NCBI GenBank assembly: GCA_028872975.1
Contig: JAGWNV010000138.1
Span: 1-6,925 of the forward strand
DNA length: 6,925 bases
Reading direction: 5' to 3'
DNA from: Acidobacteriota bacterium
Lineage (GTDB): Bacteria > Actinomycetota > Acidimicrobiia > Acidimicrobiales > UBA8190
Each line of letters begins with the position of its first letter. The stretch's first letter is position 1. The notes beneath the pieces were generated by a model, which saw only the letters and a list, made by a program, of their open reading frames with translations, was not told the DNA's origin and searched no databases. Shown in pieces: positions 1 through 5,950 of this stretch. The translations under genes and the position numbers were made by a program.

Positions 1-200
1 CCCGGCTCGGGGCCACCGCCCCCGCCGATCTCGTCCCCGCCCTCGTGAACGGCACGGCCGGGGCCATCGTGGTCCGAGGGGGCCGTCCTTCAGTGGTGAT
101 GGCCTTCACCGTGGCCGACGGCAAGATCCGCGAGATCGACGTCGTCGCCGACCCCGACCGGGTCGGGCGCCTGGTGGGCGCCGCCCTCGGGCCCCCCTGA
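1..200 (+). CDS. ECF sigma factor, SigJ/ECF41-like, C-terminal fragment (5' end outside window)
   Basis: This is the last 65 codons of a gene that starts before the window; the frame begins at base 3 and stops at TGA 198-200. It reads as the end of a SnoaL-like domain. There is a VNGTAG stretch (fragment residues 15-20), then strands ending in AFTVADGKIREIDVVADPDR (34-53). ECF41/SigJ-type sigma factors carry such a SnoaL/NTF2-like tail after sigma regions 2 and 4, with a conserved NGxPG-type motif that VNGTAG resembles, and the tail modulates sigma activity. The same pattern, FTVADGRIxxIxVxADPxRL, closes the complete sigma factor at 5055-5936, so the two are probably paralogues. Sigma regions 2 and 4 are not visible, so a free-standing SnoaL-like protein cannot be excluded. 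The neighbouring SDR/epimerase-type gene fits the known ECF41 habit of sitting beside oxidoreductase or epimerase genes. Confidence 0.75.
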   Translation, partial: RLGATAPADLVPALVNGTAGAIVVRGGRPSVVMAFTVADGKIREIDVVADPDRVGRLVGAALGPP

Positions 201-239
201 CGTGGCCGGACGCCGCCCTGTGACACCCCGCCGGCCCGG
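201..239. terminator. possible bidirectional hairpin between convergent genes
   Basis: The 39-bp gap between the sigma gene stop and the SDR gene stop contains GGCCGG (204-209) and its complement CCGGCC (231-236). This allows a 6-bp GC stem with a 21-nt loop; inside it, TGT-G-ACA (219-225) is a further small inverted repeat. There is no T-tract on either strand, so a classical intrinsic terminator is not shown. The position between convergent genes is the main argument. Such short GC repeats arise easily by chance in DNA of this composition. Confidence 0.22.
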
Positions 240-1004
240 TCAGGCGCCCGGCGCGCCCACCCCGAGGGCGTCGACGAAGGCGGCCCAGGTCTGGCTGCCC
301 TCGGCGTGGTCGGGACAGGTGTGGTGGCCGGCCCGGAAGGCCGCCCCCACCCGGCCGGGGACCGGGACCGGAAGGGTCCGCCGCGGCCGGCCTCGCACCG
401 CCCGCCAGCGGCGCACCATGGCCGAGACGTCGAGGACCTCGGGACCGCCGACGTCGTCGGCCCGCCCGACCGGCGGCCCCTCGACGAGGGCGGCGACGCG
501 CGCCGCCACCTCGGCGGCGGCGATCGTCTGGAAGCGGAACCCGGCCGGGAGCGGCGCCAGCGGCCAGCGCTCCACGGTGGAGAGGACGAGGGCGATCAGC
601 TCGTGGAACTGGGTCGCCCGCAGGATCGTCGAGGGCACGGCCGAGGCGCCGACGAGGGCTTCGCAGGCGAGCTTGCGGCGGTAGTAGGCGTAGGGGATCC
701 GGTCGATCCCCACGATCGACACGTACAGCAGATGGGCCGTGGCCGGCGACAGGGCGTCGAGGAGGGTGCGGGTCTGGGCCAGGTCCTTGCGGCCCATGCG
801 GCGGGTGTCGCTGGCGGCGTGGACGACGAGCTCGGCGCCGTCGGCGGCGGCCCGCACGCCGTCGCCGGTGGCGAGGTCGCCCTGGTGGGTGCCTGCGCCG
901 GGGCGGCGGGAGAGCACCCGCACCTCGTGGCCGCGTCCCCGGAGGATGCCAGTGACGTGGGCGCCGAGGGTGCCCGACCCGCCGGTCACGAGGACGGTGG
1001 CCAC
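240..1004 (-). CDS. NAD(P)-binding NmrA/atypical SDR family protein
   Basis: A protein of 254 residues from GTG 1004-1002. The Rossmann dinucleotide-binding loop TGGSGTLG lies at residues 7-14, right after the first beta strand ATVLVTG. Later come LVVHAAS (59-65), YVSIVGIDRIPYAYYRRK (94-111) with a Tyr107-x3-Lys111 pair in the SDR catalytic position, and ILRATQFHE (127-135). This is the pattern of NmrA-like or SDR_a5-type sugar-epimerase-like proteins, usually soluble NAD(P)H-dependent reductases or redox sensors; the substrate is unknown. The frame stays open upstream to 1133, but that part runs into the divergent VOC gene and reads as low-complexity sequence, and beta strand 1 starts at residue 2. 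A GTG two codons upstream (1010) is an alternative start. No strong Shine-Dalgarno sequence is seen. It converges on the SnoaL-tailed sigma gene, a setting typical for ECF41-linked oxidoreductases or epimerases. Confidence 0.88.
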   Translation of the reverse strand: MATVLVTGGSGTLGAHVTGILRGRGHEVRVLSRRPGAGTHQGDLATGDGVRAAADGAELVVHAASDTRRMGRKDLAQTRTLLDALSPATAHLLYVSIVGIDRIPYAYYRRKLACEALVGASAVPSTILRATQFHELIALVLSTVERWPLAPLPAGFRFQTIAAAEVAARVAALVEGPPVGRADDVGGPEVLDVSAMVRRWRAVRGRPRRTLPVPVPGRVGAAFRAGHHTCPDHAEGSQTWAAFVDALGVGAPGA

Positions 1005-1089
1005 GCCCACAGCCTGCCCGACGGTGGCCACCGAGGCGAGAGCGGCTGCGACTTGCCCGATGCACCGGGGGCGACGAGGCTGCAGGGAA

Positions 1090-1530
1090 ATGCAGCCGCG
1101 GGTCCACGTCGTCACGCTCGGGGTCGCCGACATCGAGCGGTCCCTCGACTTCTACCGGGGGCTCGGCTGGGGCCCGGGCGCCGTGGTGGGCACCGAATTC
1201 GAGGCGACGGCCGAGTCGCCCGGGGGGGCGGCCGGCCAGCTCGTGCTGGAGGACGGGCTCCTCCTCATGTTCTACGGCCGCCAGGACCTCGAGCGCGACG
1301 CCGGCACGGCGCTGTCGCCGGGGCCGGGGCCCTTCAGCCTCGGCCATCTCGTCGAGAGCCGGGCCGCCGTCGACGAGGCGCTGCAGGCCGCCGTCGACGC
1401 CGGGGGGACCCTGGCCGATGCCGGCCACGAACGGCCCTGGGGGATCTACTCCGGCTACTTCCAGGACCCCGACGGCCACCTGTGGGAGGTCATCTCCAAC
1501 CCGGCGTCCGGCCCGGAAGCCGAGGGCTGA
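1090..1530 (+). CDS. VOC family (glyoxalase/bleomycin-resistance fold) protein
   Basis: A protein of 146 residues starting at ATG 1090. GAGG at 1076-1079 lies 10 nt upstream as a plausible ribosome site. It has the two beta-alpha-beta-beta-beta halves of the vicinal oxygen chelate fold. The first half opens with VTLGVADIERSLDFYRGLGW (8-27). The second has FSLGHLVES (82-90), an alpha helix over 92-104, and the ending GYFQDPDGHLWEVISNP (122-138). His86 and Glu133 sit where VOC enzymes often place metal ligands, but the substrate cannot be read from the sequence. Family roles range from glyoxalase and dioxygenase to drug binding. It is divergent from the SDR gene (85-bp gap) and is followed after 15 nt by the GNAT gene, so it probably heads a VOC-GNAT-DAC transcription unit. 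Open frame upstream of 1090 is antisense to the SDR gene and was left out. Confidence 0.9.
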   Translation: MQPRVHVVTLGVADIERSLDFYRGLGWGPGAVVGTEFEATAESPGGAAGQLVLEDGLLLMFYGRQDLERDAGTALSPGPGPFSLGHLVESRAAVDEALQAAVDAGGTLADAGHERPWGIYSGYFQDPDGHLWEVISNPASGPEAEG

Positions 1531-1545
1531 GCCGGCCGAAGTGCG

Positions 1546-2061
1546 ATGCTGGCCCTCGTGGCCGGCGAGACGGGGGCGGACGTGACGGCGCCGGCGGCCC
1601 CCGTCCGTGTGGCCGGTCCCGGCGATTACGGCGCCGTGGGCACCCTGCTCCACGACTTCAACCGGGAGTTCGGCGACCCGGCCCCCCCACCGGCGGCCCT
1701 CGCCGAACGGATCGGGCTGCTCGTCGAGTCCGACGACACGGTCGTGCTCGTGGCCGGCGACCCGCCCCTCGGGGTGGCCGTGCTCCGGTTCCGGCCGGCC
1801 ATCTTCACCACCGGCCTCGAGTGCTCCCTGGCCGAGCTCTACGTCGTCCCCGACCGGCGGGGACGGGGCACGGGCCGGGCCCTCATGGAGACGTCGCTCC
1901 GCCTCGCCGTCGAGCGGGACGCCGACACCATGGAGATCTGCGTCGACGAGCCCGACACCGCCGCCCGGCGCCTCTACGAGAGCCTGGGGTTCACCAACCG
2001 CATCGGCGGCCCCGGCGGCCCGGCCATGTTCTTCTACGAGCGCGACCTGCGAGCCCGGTGA
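1546..2061 (+). CDS. GNAT family N-acetyltransferase
   Basis: A protein of 171 residues with one Gcn5-related acetyltransferase domain starting near residue 19 (VRVAGPGDYGAVGTLL). The acetyl-CoA site, motif A, is at 96-114: strand AELYVVP, then the pyrophosphate loop RRGRGTG (104-110) and helix RALMETSLRLA. Motif B near the end is DTAARRLYESLGF (137-149), followed by strand MFFYERDL. The acceptor (small amine, antibiotic or protein) is not predictable. The start is uncertain: ATG 1546 has only a weak GAAG four bases upstream, and GTG 1558 and GTG 1582 (with a G-rich stretch before it) would both keep the whole domain. The stop codon overlaps the GTG of the DAC gene by 4 bp, so translation of the two is probably coupled and their products may act together. 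Confidence 0.92.
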   Translation: MLALVAGETGADVTAPAAPVRVAGPGDYGAVGTLLHDFNREFGDPAPPPAALAERIGLLVESDDTVVLVAGDPPLGVAVLRFRPAIFTTGLECSLAELYVVPDRRGRGTGRALMETSLRLAVERDADTMEICVDEPDTAARRLYESLGFTNRIGGPGGPAMFFYERDLRAR

Positions 2062-3035
2062 CGGACCGGTCCCCGAGGCTCCGCCGCCTGGCCGACGAGC
2101 TGGCCGAGATCGGACTCCCCGCCTTCGCCGACCGGTCCCTGTTCGACCTCGTCGTCGAAGAGGCCGACCATGCCCTGCGGCCGCGGGTGCACGAGCGGCG
2201 GGTGGTGGGCAGCGGGGCCATCGTGGGCCCCACCACCGAGTCGACCGCCTGGGGTGCCGGCACGGCGCTCACCATCTTGCGGATCCCGGTGAAGGGACAG
2301 CCCCTCGAGGACGCCCGGCGGTTCGCCGACGGCCTCTCGAGCTGGCTCGTGCGCCGGGCCGGGGGCGATCACGAGTGGCTCATGTTCGACCGTCCCGCCG
2401 GCTCCGAGCGCGACCTGGTGGTCCTGGCCGACACCCTCGGCGCCACCCTGGTCCAGCGCCACCCGTCGGGGACCGTCCGCATCGTCGGCCGCTTCGGGGT
2501 GCTGCGGACCGAAGGGTTCGACTGGCACCACGAGCCGCCCGTGGAGGACCTCGCCGCCGCCGTGGCCGATCCCGAGGTGGCGAGCCCGGAGATCACCAAG
2601 GCCCTCCTCGAATTCGCCGTCCACGACCTCGGTGCCGGCGGCCTCGGGGCCGTGCTCGTCCTGCGCCCGGGAGGCCTGGTGGGCCCGGGAGGTGAGCAGC
2701 GGCTGCCCTCCCCGCCTGCGCTTCGGGTGGGGACGCCGTTCCACCTGGCGCCCCTGCGCCACGCCCTCGGCCAGGTCGACGGGGCCGCCGTCTTCGACGA
2801 GCACGGCGTCCTGCGCCAGCTCGGTGTCCGCCTCGTCCCGAGCCCGTGGGCGGAGCGGGAGGTGGCCCCTCTCGGGGGCACCCGTCACACCTCGGCACGG
2901 CGCTACAGCTACGACGAACCCCAGGCCGTGGTCGTCGCCGTGAGCGAGGACGGCCCGGTGACGGTCTTTCGCCGGGGCTCGCTCGTCGGGCGGTCGCTCC
3001 CCGACAGCGAGGATGGTCAGCCGGCGGCGCCGTAG
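2058..3035 (+). CDS. DAC (DisA_N-like) diadenylate cyclase domain protein with unidentified N-terminal domain
   Basis: A protein of 325 residues from GTG 2058, which overlaps the GNAT stop as GTGA. The open frame continues far upstream but is antisense or out of frame there. Residues from about 178 to 312 match the DAC fold that makes cyclic di-AMP from two ATP. A helix and strand, ITKALLEFAVHD...GAVLVLR, come first. Next is DGAAVFDEHGVLRQLGVRL (241-259) with the active-site DGA at 241-243. GGTRHTSARR (273-282) follows in the place of the GTRHR(A/T)A motif, then AVVVAVSEDGPVTVF (290-304). DGA and RHR are the known catalytic motifs; here the second Arg of RHR is Thr278, so activity is likely but not certain. 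There is no transmembrane segment as in CdaA and no C-terminal DNA-binding helix-hairpin-helix domain as in DisA. Residues 1-175, with conserved-looking Trp residues (W65, W96, W107, W156), match nothing I recognise and may be a sensor. The 3' end overlaps the convergent cupin gene by 19 bp. Confidence 0.85.
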   Translation: MTDRSPRLRRLADELAEIGLPAFADRSLFDLVVEEADHALRPRVHERRVVGSGAIVGPTTESTAWGAGTALTILRIPVKGQPLEDARRFADGLSSWLVRRAGGDHEWLMFDRPAGSERDLVVLADTLGATLVQRHPSGTVRIVGRFGVLRTEGFDWHHEPPVEDLAAAVADPEVASPEITKALLEFAVHDLGAGGLGAVLVLRPGGLVGPGGEQRLPSPPALRVGTPFHLAPLRHALGQVDGAAVFDEHGVLRQLGVRLVPSPWAEREVAPLGGTRHTSARRYSYDEPQAVVVAVSEDGPVTVFRRGSLVGRSLPDSEDGQPAAP

Positions 3036-3397
3036 TCGGCGTCGGTGACCTGGTCGCCCCACTCGATCCCGCCCTCGGTGATCGAGAGGTGCGCCATGTA
3101 CCGGTCGGGGGCGGCCCCGTGCCAGTGCCACTCGTCGGCGGGGGTGAGGACGACGTCGCCGGCCCGGATGGCGACCGCCCCTTCGCCGCGGGTCTGGACC
3201 CGGCCCTCGCCGTCGGTGACGACGAGGGTCTGGCCCTTGCCGTGGGCGTGCCAGGCCGTGCGCGCCCCCGGGGAGAACCGGACCTCGTTCACGGCCAGAC
3301 CCGAAGTGGTGCTCTGGAGCACGGGGTCGATCAGGACGTCACCGGCGAAGTACTCGGCCGGCCCTCTTCCCGTCGGCCTCCTCGGCTGGATCTCCAC
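3017..3397 (-). CDS. small cupin protein, bacterial hydroxynitrile lyase (mandelonitrile lyase) type
   Basis: A protein of 126 residues with a single cupin barrel. Cupin motif 1 is GARTAWHAHGKGQTLVVTDG (44-63) and motif 2 is GDVVLTPADEWHWHGAAP (80-97). His50, His52, Gln56 and His91 match the manganese ligands of the Granulicella hydroxynitrile lyase GtHNL as I recall its sequence; His93 and His103 match its active-site histidines. The whole chain resembles that family (GPAEYFAGDVLIDPV near the start, TEGGIEWGDQVTDADY at the end). The frame is open to GTG 3421, but I chose GTG 3397: GAGGAGG (3408-3402) lies 4 nt before it, and the protein then begins MEIQ, like GtHNL. The physiological substrate is unknown, and a sugar- or quinone-modifying cupin is also possible. 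It follows the adenylate cyclase gene on the same strand with a 32-bp gap and is probably cotranscribed with it. Confidence 0.87.
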   Translation of the reverse strand: MEIQPRRPTGRGPAEYFAGDVLIDPVLQSTTSGLAVNEVRFSPGARTAWHAHGKGQTLVVTDGEGRVQTRGEGAVAIRAGDVVLTPADEWHWHGAAPDRYMAHLSITEGGIEWGDQVTDADYGAAG

Positions 3398-3401
3398 CGC
3401 G

Positions 3402-3408
3402 CCTCCTC
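3402..3408 (-). promoter_or_regulatory. Shine-Dalgarno sequence deciding the cupin start
   Basis: GAGGAGG on the minus strand, 4 nt before GTG 3397-3395. It lies inside the open frame that could start at GTG 3421. This favours the shorter cupin of 126 residues over a form of 134 residues. Confidence 0.6.
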
Positions 3409-3429
3409 GGGTCGTGTCCACGGGTCAGG

Positions 3430-5007
3430 CTAGGGGGCCCCACCGGAAGGACCAAGTCCGGGGGTGTAGAGCGGCACGGGCCTGCTTCTCCCCTTGAGCG
3501 TCACCTGCGGACGCTCGGTGAGCGGCGGCCCCGGGGCGCGCAGCAGCTGCCGGGTGGCCTCGGCCAGCAAGATGGTGTCGCCGGTGCGCCGAGTCGCCTC
3601 CTCGATGCGGGCCGCCGTGTTCACGACGTCGCCGATGACGCTGAACTCGAGCCGGCCGGCGCCGCCCACATTGCCGGCGAGGACGGGGCCGGAGTTGAGC
3701 CCGATGCCGACCCGGAGCTCCGAGGACCGGACGGCCGCCTCGATCTCGATTGCGGCCCGGAGCGCCTTGTCGGCGTGGTCCGGCTGCCGCTGGGGGGCGC
3801 CGAAGACGGCCAGGAGCCCGTCGCCGATGAACTTGTCGACATGGCCGCCCTGGGCGTGGACGACGGGCACGATCCGGCCGAACAGCCCGTTGATGCTGGC
3901 CATCACCTCTCGGGCGGGCCGGCGTTCGGCGAAGCCCGTGAAGTCACGGATGTCGACGAACATGACGGTGACGTCCACCTCTTCGCCGGCCAGATTCGTC
4001 CCTTCCCGCAGGATGTGCTCGACGACGTCGGGGTCCACGTAGGTCCCGAAGGTTTCACGGATGCGCTCGCGCTCGGCCAGCCCTTCGGCCATGCGGTTGA
4101 ACCCGAGCTGCAGCTGCCCGACCTGGGTGCCGTCGTAGACGGGGACGCGGATGGCGAAATGGCCCTGCTCCACCGACTCGAGGGCCCGGCGCACCGAGTC
4201 CACGGGGTCGGCCGTGGCCTTTGCCGCCAGGGCGATGGCGAGCAGGCCCACGCTGAGGGCGATGCCGCCCAGCACCACCATGGCCGTGGCCAGCTCCGAC
4301 GATCCGGCCTCTCCGCCGGCCAGCCTGACGGCGCCGATCAGCACCACCCCGGCCACCGGCACCCCCGTCCCGAGGGCCCAGGCCAGCACCGCCCTGGTGG
4401 CCACACCGGGGACGACGAGGCGCCCCGGGACACGCATCGCCAGCGCCCGCACCGCCGCGCTCCGAAGGGCCCGCTCGGTGAGCAGGTAGGCGCAGGCGGC
4501 GGTGCTCGTGCCGGTGAGCGCCACGGTGATGCCCACCCGCAGTCCCATGGCGCCGCTGTAGCGGGCGTCGAATCCTCCGAAGAGCACCGCCGCCGTCAAC
4601 CAGAGGGCCTCTTGGACCACGAAGAGCCGCAGCGGCGCCCTGAGCACGACGCGCTGCTCGGCGACGGTGGGAGGCCGCTCCTCGGTGAGCCACCGCCGGA
4701 GACCGAGAAGGCCGCGGATGCCGACGAGGAGCCCGATCAGGACGGCGACGGTCACGTAGCCGGCGGCGAGGGCCACGTTGACGGACCGCACGTGCCTGGC
4801 GCTCGCCACGGCGGGAAGCGGGACCACCCGGGTGGCGAGGAGGACGACGGTCACGGCGCCGATCAGGTTGGTCACCACGATGACGACGGCCACGACCACC
4901 TTGCCGACCCGCCACAACACGTCCCCGGCGACGCCGCTCTGGCCCGGTCGCACGGACTCGGTGCGCAACGCCCCCACATAGGCCCCGAGGGACGTCCGCC
5001 GCACCAT
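3430..5007 (-). CDS. membrane-bound class III adenylate cyclase with HAMP domain
   Basis: A protein of 525 residues starting at ATG 5007. Six hydrophobic segments lie near residues 36-58, 77-99, 125-146, 154-177, 200-228 and 240-262. A HAMP linker follows at about 262-315 (ATADPVDSVRRALESVEQGH...VGQLQLGFNRMAEGL), then the cyclase domain at about 340-516. This matches the layout of the M. tuberculosis Rv1318c/1319c/1320c/3645 cyclases, which make cAMP from ATP on the inner membrane face. Visible catalytic residues are metal-binding Asp352 (MFVDIRDFTGF) and Asp396 (DKFIGDGLLAVFG), adenine-selecting Lys392, and Asn463 and Arg467 (VIGDVVNTAARIE). The usual substrate-selecting Asp is Ser456, as in cyclases with Thr or Ser there (class IIIb-like). 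The domain should work as a homodimer. The long hydrophobic N-terminus may sense a membrane signal. It lies 47 bp after the sigma gene and 32 bp before the cupin gene. Frame upstream of 5007 overlaps the sigma gene and is low-complexity. Confidence 0.95.
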   Translation of the reverse strand: MVRRTSLGAYVGALRTESVRPGQSGVAGDVLWRVGKVVVAVVIVVTNLIGAVTVVLLATRVVPLPAVASARHVRSVNVALAAGYVTVAVLIGLLVGIRGLLGLRRWLTEERPPTVAEQRVVLRAPLRLFVVQEALWLTAAVLFGGFDARYSGAMGLRVGITVALTGTSTAACAYLLTERALRSAAVRALAMRVPGRLVVPGVATRAVLAWALGTGVPVAGVVLIGAVRLAGGEAGSSELATAMVVLGGIALSVGLLAIALAAKATADPVDSVRRALESVEQGHFAIRVPVYDGTQVGQLQLGFNRMAEGLAERERIRETFGTYVDPDVVEHILREGTNLAGEEVDVTVMFVDIRDFTGFAERRPAREVMASINGLFGRIVPVVHAQGGHVDKFIGDGLLAVFGAPQRQPDHADKALRAAIEIEAAVRSSELRVGIGLNSGPVLAGNVGGAGRLEFSVIGDVVNTAARIEEATRRTGDTILLAEATRQLLRAPGPPLTERPQVTLKGRSRPVPLYTPGLGPSGGAP

Positions 5008-5015
5008 GGCGGCAA

Positions 5016-5021
5016 AACTTA
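5016..5021 (-). promoter_or_regulatory. possible -10 element for the adenylate cyclase gene (leaderless start)
   Basis: TAAGTT on the minus strand fits the actinobacterial TANNNT -10 pattern and is part of a rare A/T patch in this GC-rich window. It ends 8 nt before ATG 5007, so transcription would start at or next to the ATG and give a leaderless message, which is common in mycobacteria and relatives. This agrees with the lack of a Shine-Dalgarno sequence before the ATG. No convincing -35 box is seen. Confidence 0.35.
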
Positions 5022-5054
5022 GGCCGGGCCGGTGGCGCCGACTCCCCCGCCGGG

Positions 5055-5936
5055 TCAGTCGGTGAGCGGCACCACGTCGAGGTGCTCGAGGCGCTCGGGG
5101 TCGGCGGTGACCGTGATGGCGGTGATCCGCCCGTCGGCCACGGTGAACTCGATGACGCTCCTCACCCTCCCGCCCGGCGCCCACGCCAGTGCCGCCCGGC
5201 CGCCGGCGAGGACGAGGCGGGCCCCGCGGGCCCCCCCGCTCAGGGCGGCGGCGACCTCCTCGGCCCCCCTGGTCTCGGGGCGAGAGCCCATCTGGAGGGC
5301 CACCTGGTCCGGTTCGAGCACGACGTCGGGGTGGAGGAGGCGCACGAGCGCCTCGAAGTCACCCTGGCGGGTGGCCCGGAGGAACGCCTCCACGAGGCTG
5401 CGGTGCTGCACGGCGTCCACCGGCGCCCCGGGCTCCTGGGGCGCCGTCGCCTGGACCCGGCGCCGGGCCCGGCTGGCCAGCTGCCTCGCCGCCTGGGGAG
5501 TCCGGTCGAGGATGTCGCCGATGGAGTCGAAGGGGACGGCGAAGACGTCGTGGAGGACGAACGCCACCCGTTCCTCGGGCCCCATCGACTCGAGCACCAC
5601 CATGAGGGCGGCGCCGACCGAGTCGGCCACGACGGCGGCATGGGCCGGGTCCCGGTCGGGAGCGGCGTCCTCGAGGTCGGGGAGCGCCGCGCCCGCCGTC
5701 TCCTCCATCCGCCCCCGGCGCGACTTGAGCCGGTCGAGGCAGACCCGCCCGGTGACGGTGGTCAGCCAGCCGGGGAAGTTCTCGACGGCGCCGGTGTCGG
5801 CGCGCGCCACCCGCAGCCAGGCCTCCTGGACGGCGTCCTCGGCCTCGGCCCGCGACCCGAGCATCCGGTGGGCGATGCCCTCCAGCCGGGACCGGTTGGC
5901 CTGGAACTCCTCGGAAACCCGGGCCTCGTCCATCAC
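5055..5936 (-). CDS. ECF sigma factor with C-terminal SnoaL-like domain (SigJ/ECF41-related)
   Basis: A protein of 293 residues. Sigma region 2 lies at about 10-75 (HRMLGSRAEAEDAVQEAWLR at 23-42, then FPGWLTTVTGRVCLDRLKSR), and region 4 at about 108-160 (LESMGPEERVAFVLHDVFAV, then IGDILDRTPQAARQLASRAR). A SnoaL/NTF2-like domain covers about 178-290 and ends FTVADGRITAITVTADPERL. Such tailed ECF factors need no separate anti-sigma factor; the tail binds and tunes the sigma core. The ECF41 hallmarks WLPEP, DGGG and NGxPG are not seen: the linker reads ATAPQEPGAP, and LAGGRAALAWAPGG replaces the NGxPG segment. It is therefore a related but distinct subgroup (ECF56-like is possible). The start is GTG 5936 or the adjacent ATG 5933, both served by AGGAGG 5950-5945 (8 or 11 nt), which overlaps the stop of the upstream VOC gene. 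The 13-bp gap to that gene indicates cotranscription. Confidence 0.94.
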   Translation of the reverse strand: MMDEARVSEEFQANRSRLEGIAHRMLGSRAEAEDAVQEAWLRVARADTGAVENFPGWLTTVTGRVCLDRLKSRRGRMEETAGAALPDLEDAAPDRDPAHAAVVADSVGAALMVVLESMGPEERVAFVLHDVFAVPFDSIGDILDRTPQAARQLASRARRRVQATAPQEPGAPVDAVQHRSLVEAFLRATRQGDFEALVRLLHPDVVLEPDQVALQMGSRPETRGAEEVAAALSGGARGARLVLAGGRAALAWAPGGRVRSVIEFTVADGRITAITVTADPERLEHLDVVPLTD

Positions 5937-5944
5937 CGTCCGTT

Positions 5945-5950
5945 CCTCCT
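5945..5950 (-). promoter_or_regulatory. Shine-Dalgarno sequence of the sigma factor gene, overlapping the VOC stop codon
   Basis: AGGAGG on the minus strand, whose first base is the last base of the VOC gene's TGA (5952-5950). It lies 8 nt from GTG 5936 and 11 nt from ATG 5933, so spacing favours the GTG. The arrangement suggests translational coupling of the VOC and sigma genes. Confidence 0.6.

Noticed and set aside
219..225. TGTGACA resembling half of a CRP/cAMP-receptor site
   Set aside because: Only one half-site is present, and it lies between two gene ends rather than in a promoter.
1005..1089. Divergent gap between the SDR and VOC genes as a promoter region
   Set aside because: A promoter is expected here, but I could not point to a credible -10/-35 pair or operator on either strand.
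306..2057. Very long plus-strand open frame continuing upstream of the DAC gene
   Set aside because: It is rich in Arg, Gly and Pro, antisense to the SDR gene and out of frame with the VOC and GNAT genes. Recognisable protein sequence begins only at GTG 2058.
2034..3131. Minus-strand open frame antisense to the DAC gene
   Set aside because: Its composition is that of a shadow frame, with no family motif, and the plus strand carries clear DAC motifs.
3775..5022. Plus-strand open frame antisense to the adenylate cyclase gene
   Set aside because: The translation is His/Gly/Asp-rich low complexity, while the minus strand holds a complete cyclase.
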